Source of the DNA: Mesocentrotus franciscanus
Taxonomy: Eukaryota > Echinodermata > Echinoidea > Camarodonta > Strongylocentrotidae
Length of the DNA: 64,000 nucleotides
Direction of reading: 5' to 3'
Assembly: GCA_037976565.1 (NCBI GenBank)
Contig: CP137686.1
Coordinates: 4,134,019-4,198,018 of the forward strand
Position 1 is the stretch's first letter, and each line of letters begins with the position of its first letter. The notes beneath the pieces are model-generated. The model had not been told where the DNA came from. It saw only the letters and a list, made by a program, of their open reading frames with translations, and did no database searches. Shown here in pieces: positions 11,574-23,766 of this stretch. The translations under genes were made by a program, and so were the position numbers.

Positions 11574-12100
11574 TTAAAGGTACTATGTCCCATTTGCAGG
11601 CCAAAAAAATGAAAAGGTTAAATTCCAACGGCATTTGAAAGACAATACTAATTTAGAACTTCCCTAAAAAAGGGGGGCTTGAAAATGTCTTTAAGTGGGA
11701 AAATAACGACTATTAGTTGTCGAATCGACTTAGGAGCTATAGAGCCAGTAAGTAATAGTCTGATTTTCAGACCATTGTACCGAATGGTCATACGTTTTTG
11801 CTGCGCAAAGATTCAATCAGTTTAATTTTGGCCATTACAAGAAGTGGGTTATTGATGTAGACAAATGCTCATGTACCCTTTACAGCTCATTTTTTGTATG
11901 TTATTACCAAGATGAAAAAAGCCACTCAATAGTGTCTGACCGTGAAGTCTAGCAAGTAAACGGGTTTCCTTGCATAATTTGAATATTAGGACACTGCTCA
12001 AGTTTAAATTTCACAGATAAGACATACATAACATATTCATAATTCCTGCAAAGTTCTACAGAATTTGATGTTGGCTGCAAAAGGGACATAGTATCTTTAA
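11574..12100 (+). mobile_element. MITE family D, copy 1 (~530 bp, TTAA-flanked)
   Basis: Inverted ends TTAAAGGTACTATGTCCC and GGGACATAGTATCTTTAA. Three other copies (33313-33843, 57906-58446, 58817-59341) are reverse-oriented. The reading frame shared by the other copies starts near 11684 but is shifted by a missing T in the TTTT run near 11766. Confidence 0.85.
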
Positions 12101-15100
12101 AGCATTGTATACTGCATTCTATTCAACATTGTCTTGAAGACTTTAGTGCTGTTTGGAGACATGGGAATTATGGTCTTCTTTCTTAATCTTTACCGTTCAT
12201 GTCTATGTAACCATTATTTGTTTTTATTTGATGCTCTCTGTCTTTTTTACCATTATTTAAATCTTGATTTTTTTTTTTCATCAATGAATATTTCATCGTT
12301 GAAAGACATTCTTCATTATTATCCCTAGCATATAAGTTTATTTCGTTCATTCAATTGTTAACTTATACTTCTTTAAAAATGAGAATTCTTCTGTCACAGC
12401 CCTAACTGTGTAAACCAAGTTAAGTCACATTTCAGGGATTTCAGGGAGGACGTTCCTGAAATCAAGAAAAGTGCCCTTGTATATACGCCGCGGATTAGGC
12501 GGTAATAGAAGGGTCAATTTTTACTACTTTGGAGGTGAGTTTTTCTTTACGGGAGGGGCCGGTATGAATAGGCAATTTGTGCTTTAAAAAAAAGGCAATA
12601 ACAGGATTATTAACATCAGAAAGGGGGGTGTATAAAATTAACTCGCCTTAGGCAATATTCAAAATCTAGAAGGAAAAATGTCTCACGATTAGACCTCAAG
12701 AATCAAGTCAATCCTTTGTAAAATCGTTCAAGTAACCCACCTTATACATCTGTCAACATCGTTTGAATGGCTAAGTTCTATCACTTTTCAATCTTAGATA
12801 CTAAACAAATCAATTTTAATCAATAAAGTGTATCATTTGACCTGAATATTTGACCCTCTCTTGAAGGTATTTTTGGTAAAGTTATTTATAAGCTCAACTT
12901 TAGTACATTTTGCTGTATTTCTTCTGAATAAAAAGCTGGTATTAAAGGGAAACAACTAAATGTCTTTGCATTTTTTATTTGTCTCGATTGGGTTATACAT
13001 GTATTTCATTCTTAAGTAGGCTGAGAGGCAAGGAAATATCCATATTTTTCCCCCAAAGAAAGAAAGACCTTGTCAGTGATAAACACGCGTTGTAAAGGTT
13101 CGGTATAAAAATGTCAGAGGTAAAAATGCCAGATTTAAAAATGTCAGGGGTAGAAAAAATGCCCAAAGTGACAATTCTACACCATCGATTTCGATAGATG
13201 CATTTCCATTTCGCCTCCACATTTCCTTTTCTTATATCAATTGAAAGTGCCCCATTAGCTTTGTAAGAAGTGCCCCTATTAAATTGTAAAAGTACCCCTT
13301 CCCCTTTTCACCTCTGATAAACGCCCCATTTATTTTGACATGTGCCCCTTTTCCTTCCACAAGGTCCCATTTTCCTTTGCAATAAGTGTCCATTTTCCAT
13401 TCTCATATGTGCCCCTTTTAATCTCTGATAATTGCCCCATTCAAATCTGCGAGGTGCCACGTTTAACTTGACAAGTGCTCATCCCCCTTTTAATAACTAC
13501 CCCGGCTGTTTAACTCGGATAAACGCACCTTATATTTTCACATATCCGTTTGGGGGTAGTTGTCAGTTCTGCGACAGGCCTGATATCTACTATTTGAAGC
13601 TGGTTGGGCCTTGCAACAACAACAACAAAAATTATGATTTTACTGTTCACATGACAACTGCATAACCAGAAACTTAGGCGACTTGAAACATGAAACCAAG
13701 CATTTGCAAGGCAAAAAAACTTGCAGGAATTTTTATTTCAATGTTTTAATTATTTTTCGCCTTTTAACTTATGAAAACTCTCAAACATTTGTGCACATTA
13801 AAGTTTTTTGGGGGTTTTTTAAACAGTATTTAAACCTAAATTGGGTTGATTTAAAATTTCTAAATTTGATTTCTAATGATAGTGCAAATTCTTCGATTGG
13901 CTTTACTTGTTTGACTGCTTACATAATGTGTTTGGTATGTGCTTGTGGTGAAGACGTAGGCCTGTATTCATAAAAGTAGACATAGTTGAACCTTCTGCCA
14001 CAGAGTCTATACCGTTTTATTTTACTGGTTACCGGTAACTAGTGCCAACCTCTTTATTCTGTATATTCTGAAATCTGAACAATGAACATGCAGCCATGTA
14101 ATGGAAAAAGAAAATCGACTCAACGTTAATTTCTGTTTGTTCATTTGACAGAATTAAGGATGGAGAGTTTGATAAATTACTTCATCAATGAGAAGGCGAA
14201 TTCTATGCTTGCTGTTTTAATGAATACTGGTCAAAAACTTTCAATCTTAATTGGTTAAGTGTACAAAATGATGCCGTGTGTGAGATTGAGGAAAGATCTT
14301 TATGATCATACGCACTAATACAAGACAGTGTAGCCTATAATAGCAATCATTTTTTTGTAAAGGTGGAATTGGCAATGGCCTTTATAATGACTTGATTGTA
14401 AAGTTATTTAGATATTATTATCAAGGTAATAAAATGAAATTGAGAGAAACAGAGAGAGGGAGGGGGAGAGGGAGAGAGAGAAAGAGAGAGAGAGAGAGAC
14501 GGAGAGAGAAAGAGCATAAGTTACAATGTAGTTGGTGCATGCAGAGGTGCCACTATAAGGGGGCACCGGCGTCACAGGGATGGGGAGGGGAAACTGAAAT
14601 ATTAGGTAGATGAAATTGCAAAAAAAAAAAACGAGTGAAGAGACGAGGAGGGAGTGTCATAATATGACCCTCATTTGTTCATGTTCCCTTTCATCTCTCT
14701 TTTCTTTTTCGATCTTTTTTTTGGCGTGTTATTGAGGGGGCCGTGGTCCTTAATTGTTCCTGCCATGCACTAGCTGCGTAATGCCTCAGCAGCCTCACTG
14801 GTACCCATTGATTCCACTATTGTTCCTTCCTCTCTGTTAGCTCCCCGAGTCCTCTTCGATCCTCCTCCTCGGTCCTTCTTCTTCTCATAATTCTTTTCTC
14901 AATTCTTCTTCATATTCTTCTCTTCTGGTTCCTCTTCATCTTCTTCTTCGTCTTCTCCATCTTCTTCCTTCTACTCCTTATTCTTCTTCTGCTATGCCTT
15001 CTCCTCCTCCTCCTCCTCCTCCTTCTCCTCCTCCGCCTTCTTCTTCTCCTTTTCCTCTTTCTCATTCTTCTCCTCCTCCTCCTCCTTCTTCTTTTCTTTT

Positions 15101-16427
15101 CTACTTTTCCACAACGTCACCTAGTATCTTCCTCGACTCTATCTCTTATCAAATTATTATTATTAACTCGGCGAGACTGCCTCTAGAGGTCGCACCCATT
15201 GAAAATTTCAACATACACAGTCAACATTGCGATCCGTCAACTTATTTCCTGACGTGGAATGGTTTCTTTTTGTTTGCCTGACTCGAATAAAGTGAGTTGT
15301 TATCCGATGTAATTCATTGTTCATTTTGATAATGTTAGTGTTGATGGTCTAAGTAAAAAGTGTAAGTCTGAATGTTTAGTAAACAAAGTTATTTAGACTC
15401 GTTTCATTTTCAACCTCAGCTCTGCATGAATCTCGTTCAATGACGGGATCTTGCCGGACACGCACCCCTAAAGTGACGGGCTAAGGAGCGCACTGTCTCT
15501 GTTTTATCAGCTGCATTACCGTGACTCGACTGGTTAATACCAGACGTCAGACCGTGTGATAAATTAAAAGACAGACGAACATTTTGTAATGGCCATTTAA
15601 CTGTATTATTTGTGTTAACATTATTGGTAGCGTAGTGGTATCAATAATATACAATACACTAATGGTATAATATCATCACATTTTAAAACATTCATTGAGT
15701 GAATTGTGGAGAAATGAAGAAAATAACATTATAATATTGGCATGCATTGCCATTGGCATTGACATGATTGACATTGACATTGACATTGTGATCATATCTA
15801 ACTAGCCTTAAATTCCTAAGTTAAGATTAAGGGCTAGGTGATAATATGATATATGACCGATGTTAATGTCACCTAGTCGCCTTAATTGGCACCCATAACC
15901 CTGCGTGAAGAGGGAGGTAAACGTACTATAAAACAAAAACTAAAATGTGTTCGTAATCAGCCCTCCCGACGAAACAGATGAAACCGACAAACATTACTGG
16001 CTTTGGAGTTTTCTAGCGCTAGCGCTAGAGGTCTCTTCTTTCTTCTCATACAAATTACAATATTACAAAGCACTTTGAAATCGGTCAAGAATTAACAACA
16101 AATACGAGATTTTTATACCAGAGTGATGTCGATTTGCTTCTAGTTATCTTCCATGTGTTCCTGATGATGAGTAGTACTTACATGTAAAGTGCAATTTACA
16201 TTACAAAAAAGCTGACCTATTATTGTAAATTAAGTATCAAATTTGTTGTGCTTTTTTTTTACACTGGTTCTAAAGGAGCAAGGTGCACTAATATTGCTTT
16301 CTCTATCTGGCCAATTGTTCTCAATATCATGCACATTTATGTGCCATACAGTAAGTTCATATCAATCATATATGACTTTGAAATTTCTTCCATACTAAGA
16401 CTGCAGTCAGATCATTTATTTAAGAGG
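12101..16427. other. Intergenic DNA, no gene recognised
   Basis: Holds simple repeats: GA-rich at 14440-14515 and a long pyrimidine (CTT/CTC)n tract at about 14860-15110. An ATTGAC hexamer repeat lies near 15755-15790 and a TAGCGCTAGCGCTAG-like palindrome near 16013-16028. Scattered open frames (for example 13432-13973 and 14994-15281) are low-complexity or lack any recognisable domain. Confidence 0.5.
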
Positions 16428-16958
16428 AAGTCCACCCGGACATTAAGTTGGTTTCAGTAGAAGCAGAGACATGAGAGGAACAGGTCAGTGAAAATTTGAG
16501 CCAATTCCAATGAGAAATAAGGAAGTTATGATTTTTTTTTTAAATTAAGATCAATTGAACACAAATTGGCAACACTGTGACGTATCTTGTGAGCTCCTCT
16601 CCAATTTGCTCTGTACAGAAAATCTCATAAACTTTCATTTTCTTAGTTCTTGATGACGGAATAGATTTGGTTGTTGTATAAAAACATACCGGTGCATGTA
16701 CATACAGTACATGTATTTGCAATAATTAGGACCTATATTTAGGAAGAATGTATGATTGAAATTTTTTTTAGTACAGGGCAAATGGGAGGGACCTCGCAAA
16801 AGACTTCACAGAGTTGCCAATTTGTATTTGATTGAAAAATTCATGTTTCTTATTTTTAATCAGTTTTTGCTCAAACTTTTACATACCTGGTACATGTTCC
16901 TCTCATTTTTCTGCCTCTATTAAAACCAACTTAATATCAGGGTGGACTTCCCCTTTAA
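16428..16958 (+). mobile_element. MITE family C, copy 2 (complete foldback, ~530 bp)
   Basis: The left end carries AGGAAGTCCACCC then TTAAGTTGG. The right end carries CCAACTTAATATCAGGGTGG then ACTTCCCCTTTAA, a long terminal inverted repeat. The inner arms ACAAATTGGCAACACTGTGA and its complement are also inverted, so most of the element can fold on itself. Confidence 0.8.
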
Positions 16959-17014
16959 TGAAAGCCCCCTGTAGATTAATCCAACTGAATTATCCATTGT
17001 ATGGTGGTGCAAAG

Positions 17015-17210
17015 GATTATTATTTATTTATTTATTTATTTATTTATGTATTGCTGCATGGTTCATGGCATTACATATGATCAAGATAACAAACAACAAA
17101 ATATGAGAGAAAATAGAAAATACAATAACAGAATTAAATGATTATATGATCATAAAACATGTATGGATAAAGAATTAACATGCAGTGGTATGGCAATATA
17201 AGCTAAAGCT
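17015..17210 (-). repeat. LINE 3'-end-like sequence with (TTAT)n
   Basis: A (TTAT)n run at 17020-17047 followed by A-rich sequence. The arrangement resembles other reverse-oriented LINE tails in the window (19480-19740, 35826-36110, 55546-55740). No coding remains. Confidence 0.45.
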
Positions 17211-17516
17211 TGAAGTGTTGTTACACCTTTTCATTTCTAAAAAAATACAAATAAATGGGGAAACTAACAAATGACTAATCATGATATAAGCAACATACCT
17301 ATTTTTTTTTTTAAACATAACACTATGTACTGTATGCATTGCATTTTAAACAGTTATCAATGCACAACAGGAGAGGAAAATGATCTAGCTGTGGAAAACT
17401 TCCAAAGAGATTATGGTAAAAAGAAATACCTGTAGGGATTACTTCAAGAAAAGCTCACTGTTTCAGTTTGGCAAGTTAACAAGTGTAACATTTTGGGGGA
17501 TCATGAGAAGGAGTAT

Positions 17517-17897
17517 TTAAAGGCATCGTTTAACAATGTTAAATCTGAGATGCATGGCCGTACGTGTTATCAGTGTCTGTGATATGGTGTAATATTGAAG
17601 CCCTAAAAAAATTGAGCTTCAAAACGATCATGAAGTGCCACAAAAAAGTAAAAATCCTGGAGTGACCGGTTTTACCATACTCATTTTCCCCAATAGACTG
17701 TAAATGTTATAGAAACCGATAGGAAAACGAAAAATGAAATTTCGATTTCCAATCATAAATATCTTGATAATCAGACAGGCGATCGGCTTGTAAAAGTCAT
17801 GGGGTTCCTGACTGACCTAAAGGTTTATAAGTATGATTGCAGCATGAGCTAACTCCAGGATTTTGTTTCATAAATCTGAGGCAATGTTACCGAGTTG
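17517..17897 (+). mobile_element. MITE family B, copy 2 (right end degraded)
   Basis: Left end TTAAAGGCATCGTTTAAC and an interior nearly identical to 1633-2018. The right inverted repeat is lost after GTTACCGAG. Confidence 0.75.
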
Positions 17898-18289
17898 TTG
17901 CTCTGTACTAATATTTCATTATTGTAGTTTTGTGGTAGATCATGCAAATTTGTGAGTTAGTGTTGCATTTGTAATCAGAATGAAAAATGTGAAATAATAA
18001 ATAATGCATGTTGGGCTATACTACAGGTACTTGGTAATAACTAAAAAGAATCCTATGTAGTGTGTTCCATGAAACAACTACACTGCATCTCATATGGCAT
18101 GTACATACTGTACTTTGATGCATGAGCTGCCAAATACATAAAGGGATTATAAGATTTTGACCACATTGTGTACATGTAATTGATTTCAGATAATGAAAGG
18201 GAAAAATAAACCTGCATTTTGTTTGCTCGTTAAGTGTACACAACATGATTTCCTGCCAAGTTTCACAGGCACACATGTAGTCATCTAAA

Positions 18290-18735
18290 GGTGCGTTCAA
18301 GTGATTTTTTGAAGCTAGAATCACAAACATGAATCACAAATCAAAACGCTGTTACAAAACACGGTTACTGCGGGAGATCATTCAAGCGATTTTCCATCAA
18401 CGCTGATTCTCGATGATTTCAAGCCTAGCCACTGCGCAGTTTGACCCAGAAAGTATAGGTCAACTAATGCGCACGGTTTCTGAATTTGTTTGAAGCAGGC
18501 CACGATAATAACGTCATAGAATCATGATTGAGATCTCCCTTGCATTCAAGCGATTTTTAGCGAATCACGATACAAAACGCATCTTTTTCAGCGTTTCATG
18601 TTTGCGTTTTGAAACATGTTTATATTTTCGACCGATGAAAAATCGCTTGAAATGGCTTGAACGAAACCGTGTTTTAAACTAAACGTCTTTGAAAACCGTA
18701 TTTCTAGGGTGAAAAGGTGTCGCTTGAACGCACCC
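18290..18735. mobile_element. Foldback element, family J (~445 bp)
   Basis: Starts GGTGCGTTCAAGTGATTTT and ends TCGCTTGAACGCACC, terminal inverted repeats. Internal AATCGCTTGAA / TTCAAGCGATT motifs are repeated. No second copy in this window. Confidence 0.6.
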
Positions 18736-18912
18736 CCAAATGTGTGTCAATGCATTCACATTCCATTATTGTTTTTTTGTTTTGTTCCCCCCTCCCTTAA
18801 TCCATACTGAAGTTGCTATGCTTATAATAGAAATATAATAATGCTGTGAATACGTTGTTAAAGAATGCGTACTCTAGAGGCCATGACCGCCAATGTCTGT
18901 AACATATTACAA

Positions 18913-19206
18913 GGGGGGTATTTAACAAAGACTAAGATCGACTTTAAGTTGGACTTAACTATGGCAGGCTGTTCATGCCACTGTTTGCTCTCACCATTAT
19001 CTCAATTACGATCTTTAGATAATATTTTTTCCTTCAATCATGAATTATTAAAAAATATAGATTCTGTAGATTTGTGACTATGATTTGTACATGTACCTCC
19101 CTTGAGAGACCAATGCCAGTAAATGGTGAGAGAAAACAGTGGCATGAACGGCCTGCCATATTTAAGTCCAACTTAAAGTCGATCTTAGTCTTTGTGAAAC
19201 ACCCCC
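18913..19206. mobile_element. Foldback MITE family E, copy 1 (~295 bp)
   Basis: The left arm has ACAAAGACTAAGATCGACTT then TAAGTTGGACTTAA. The right arm is its complement, ending TCTTTGTGAAACACCCCC. Inverted arms of about 80 bp flank a central loop. Copies at 50986-51278 and 53231-53506. The overlapping open frames are products of the palindrome. Confidence 0.8.
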
Positions 19207-19479
19207 TGGCACATGAGGATGATGATGATGAATTGATGAAGATGATTCTAGTGTTCATTTTATTCTTAAACGCATGTCTAGCTTGGTTTTATAATATGAT
19301 TGTGGCATTATTTTGTACATGTAAGTAGCAATATGTGTGTTACCGTCACTTTTCTCTTTGGGTCAATCAAATCAATCTATTCATTGACATGTATGGTTGT
19401 TGTTGTTTTCACAGAAATTTGTTGAATCATCAATGGGGATTACATTAGAAATAAGTTTAATGATTTTAATTCAATTCAA

Positions 19480-19740
19480 TTAGTCTTTATTTCCAATTAA
19501 ACGATAAAAAGTATACAAAATAGACAAAAATTAAGTTTTAAAAAAGTACACACAATTGACAGTACACGATTCAATTTGTCTGTATTTCCGATCAAACAAT
19601 AAAAATTATACATAATAGACAGAAATTTTAAAAAGTACACAAAATTGACAGGTACAAAATATATACACAAAACAGTGGATATAATAAATCTCAATTTCAA
19701 TTTTATACATTGTACATTCAGCTTCCTCTTCCAGCAAACC
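19480..19740 (-). repeat. LINE 3'-tail-like A/T-rich repeat
   Basis: Two internal similar blocks (19500-19560 and 19585-19645), both containing AAAGTATACA/AAATTATACA and ATAGACA motifs. It probably derives from the 3' end of a reverse-oriented retroelement. No coding is supported. Confidence 0.4.
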
Positions 19741-19920
19741 ATGAATAAATATCAATAATGTCATGAAATGAAACTGTAATTTTTCTCTTGTTTTTTTGTT
19801 TTCAAGGTTGTATTGAACAATTATTGGAGGTTGATTTCATTAGGGACATGTTTTATTTATGAGATTGTGTAGCAGTGCTAGCAATGGGCTGATTTACTTT
19901 TCTCCTTCAACAAAGAATAT

Positions 19921-20305
19921 TTAAAGTGACTTGCTAACATTGCCTCAGATTCTGAAACAAAATCCTGGATTTAGCTCATGCTGCAATCATAATTATAAAC
20001 CTTTAGGTCAGTCAGGAATCCCAAGACTTTTACAAGCCGATCGCCTGTCTGTTTATCAAGATATTTATGATTGGAAATCAGAATTTTATTTTTCGTTTTC
20101 CTAACGGTTTTAATAACACTATAGTCTATTGGGGAAAATGAGTATGGTAAAACCGGTCACTCAAAGATTTTTACTTTTTTGAGGCACTTCATGATCATTT
20201 TGAAGCACAATTTTTTTAGGGCTTCAATATTACACCATATCACAGACACTTATAACATGTAGGGCCGTGCATCTCAGATTTAACATTGTTAAACAATGCC
20301 TTTAA
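19921..20305 (-). mobile_element. MITE family B, copy 3 (reverse)
   Basis: Full-length reverse copy with TTAA at both ends (19921 and 20302). It lies about 360 bp upstream of the TMCO3-like start codon, within the probable promoter or 5' UTR region. Confidence 0.8.
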
Positions 20306-20666
20306 TTCATGTAATGTAATAATGTAATCTTCCTTTTATCTCCCCAGAGTTGCATTTAACCAGTAATGAGGCAGACTACGTGTACATTATAAGCTCTGCG
20401 GCTGTGAAGCATAGCAGCCTATGTCAACAAAAACACAAGCCCCTTCTTCTTTTCTATGGTCTTTGGCAAATAACGAACAAAACACTTGGAGAGCTGTGTA
20501 TGGAGACCAGACTGCACTAGAATGTCTCTCACTCCGATGAGGGAATAAGCAGTCAACAATATTCAACAAGAACTGGGCTCATTCCTGAAGAACCTCCACC
20601 CACCTCTGTCTGTTCATTGTAGTTCAACCTCTATGAACATGTAGTTAGGATTCTTAAATTTTTAAA

Positions 20667-21101
20667 ATGGCACGTGTTAGTTCACGAAGGATTCCAGGCT
20701 TTCCAGCAGCTTCGTGCTATCTTGTGTTGACCGTTGTGTTGGCGTTCGTAGCGGTGACATCGACGAATGCAGAGAACCCTAAAGTTTACAAGGAAGCACT
20801 AAAGGTGAAAGAAAAGGGAGCTCAATGGGAGATGCCAGTCGGAGGGGCAGTGGCAAGACGCGCCCAACGAGAGGGTTACTGGCTGACGAACTCCTGCGGG
20901 AAGCTTACAGCTTTGATGCAGACCAAGAAGAAGGTGATTGACAAGTTGAATCAGACCATCTATGACGTTGATCAGAAATTTCAACTACCCAAGGAAGAGA
21001 GGGCTTTCCAGATACATACCTTTCAGATCTTTCAAAAAGAGATCAACGAGAGTGAGAATGAGATCTTCATGGCCATTAATGGACTACAGAGGGCACTCCA
21101 G
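20667..21101 (+). CDS. TMCO3: TMCO3-like exon 1 (start codon, signal peptide, coiled coil)
   Basis: ATG in the context AAAATGG, with an in-frame TAA 12 bases upstream (20655), fixes the start. 145 codons. A basic N-terminus is followed by a hydrophobic run ([13 protein letters not shown]) and a likely cleavage after TNA near residue 35. Then a heptad-rich segment with [20 protein letters not shown] and LQRALQ, diagnostic of TMCO3. Donor CTCCAG|GTATGT. Confidence 0.92.
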
Positions 21102-23280
21102 GTATGTTACATGCAGAACCATCTAAACACAGCGTTAGGCAAACAAAATTTCAGACAACATGGCATATATTCTTTTGTTTTGTGCTTGCCCAACAAGGCA
21201 GTATTAGCCATATTGTGTTCAAGTCGAACCAGGTTGGATAAACTCTCCTTATCAATAGCACCAGTTGCACATCTTGCAAACTTCAAAAGGACCATTATGT
21301 AATGTGATGTTATTGCAACAATCACTACACAATACAAACATATTTGTGTTTTTCCCAAATAATCCCTTTTACATGTACATGTAAATAGGCCTGTGAAAAA
21401 TAATGTCTGCTACTACAATTTAGAGTAACCCTCACAGAGTGGGTGTACAAAACTTTTACATAAAGACCACCTGCCTATAAAGACCATTTTTCTGTTTCCC
21501 TTGAGTGGTCTTTATATACAGGTTTCACTAAATGATGATTACATTTGTAGATACATTCTTGTAGTTGAAAGTCAAATGTATTTCACATTATAATCAAAAG
21601 GACCTTGATCAGTTTCAGCCATAAGTTTGAGTAAACATTTATTGCTTGCCTTGAACATATTTAGTCAAGCACAAAATCGAAAGGAAAATCAAATTTGTAA
21701 TATTTGATTTTATTGAACCATGAATTTTTTTTTTTTCTTCATTTGTATTGGTACAAAATGTATATTGTAGTAGAGAAGTATGCTGCTTTCATTGTAACCC
21801 ATAACAGTTCAGAGTTTCCTAAAGGTTTCAATAAATCAGCTTTTCTCCCCAAAGTGGCACCAAGTATTTATTTTGCACTCCTACATGGTTAAAAAATTAA
21901 ATATGTACATATTAAATGAACCAGTATGAATAACATTTACAAAAAATCAACAAGAAATTGTCAATTCATACATGAATATAGGATTATAAATTTCACTCTG
22001 CATTGCCAATTCAGAGACCTTAATGATTTGTTTTTATTAAATTGCTCTTATTCATGAACGCCTTGAATGCCACAACATAATGCATCAGAAATGGTCTCAA
22101 ATCTTCCAGTGATTTTTTTTTCCGCTTTCTGCTCATGTACAAGACGTAATGTAAAACATTCTGGATTGAAAGATAAATATAAAATACCACTAAAAGATGA
22201 CACTAAACTGCTAGTGTCTAAAGCCCCACTGCACTATTTGTACAGTGTAGCTACTTGCTCCCTCTATATAGAAAACAATGCCTAAGCGGTGCCCGTTGGT
22301 CCCCCATGATCCTCTTTTTCTTATGTTAATTGAGAGCTGAGTTGATGAGATAACCATCTGTCAGTGACCATGCTGGGAGGTCTAATCCCTCCTGGCCAAA
22401 CTAGTGCAGAAGGGCTTTAATAAAGCGAACTCACTCATATCCCCTACGTGAACATCACAGGGCAATTACAAGGACATCATTAACATGAAGGAGAGCAGCC
22501 GTCTGCGTCTGGGTGCCTTGCGAGGCAACTCTGATGGAGGAACAAGAGTTCAATGACATTGTAGCTGCGGAGAAGAAGCAGATAGCTGCTAAGGTTCACC
22601 TTCAGCATCTCAATTTTGGGAACTCCTCAAACCACACCAAGGTGGAGACTATTCTAGATGAAATATTTCAGGTTTGTCCTTTTACATGTAAATGATGGTT
22701 TTATAAATTATAAATCAATAAAATTTATCAATGTAATCAACAGAAATAATGATGATAGTGATGACGTGATGATGATGATGGTGACATGATATTTGTGATG
22801 ACGATGATGATGATGAGAAGGATGGTGATGAGGATGAGATTTGTCATTTTGAATGATGGTTTAGAAATTATAAATCAATATAATTGTATCCCCCGGCAGT
22901 ATGCCGGTGGGGTACTTTGGATTCAGCAGCGTTACGCCACCACGTCCGCCGCGTCATATTCTTGTGTGCACTCTAACTACCACATTCCTTGATGGATTTC
23001 TTTCAAAAGTTGTATGGAGGTGTGTCTTAGTACATCTACACACATATTGTTTTGGTGATGCTGCTCCTAGTCTTGACAATAGTCCAAGCCACTACTAGTG
23101 GCGATCTATACGTCATTCTTTTGTTTCAGAGAGGGGAGAGGGGATCTTTGTCCCTCCTTCGAACATAAGAATGACACAAAATCGCTGCCACTGCCAGGGG
23201 ATACATTCACATTGCACAGCAATACAGATTGCGATATTTCTAGTTGTCATTGTAATAGGCAGAAATGATGATGATGATGG

Positions 23281-23322
<42 letters not shown>

Positions 23323-23588
23323 CATAATAGTGTTTAGTTTGGGATGTATGCACATTGTAAATTTATATATTCATATTATTTTTTGTTTTTTGTTGTTTTT
23401 CGTTTTGGTTGTTGTTGCTGTTGATGTTGTTGGAGACGATGGTGCGGGTTGTGTTGTTCCTGTCGTCATCATCATCGTCACCGCCATCATAATTATCAAT
23501 GTAACTATCATCATCATCATCATCATCATCATCACATCATCATCATCATCACATCATCATCATCATCATCACATCATCATCATCATCA

Positions 23589-23632
<44 letters not shown>

Positions 23633-23722
23633 CCATAATCATCATCACCATAATCATCATCATCATCATCACCATAATCATCATCATCATGACCACAATC
23701 ATCATCATCATCATCATCATCA

Positions 23723-23766
<44 letters not shown>

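Noticed and set aside
14994..15281. Proline/serine-rich frame
   Set aside because: Translation of a (CTT/CTC)n tract.
20387..20569. 60-codon minus-strand frame upstream of the TMCO3-like gene
   Set aside because: No homology recognised; it lies in the probable 5' UTR/promoter of a + strand gene.
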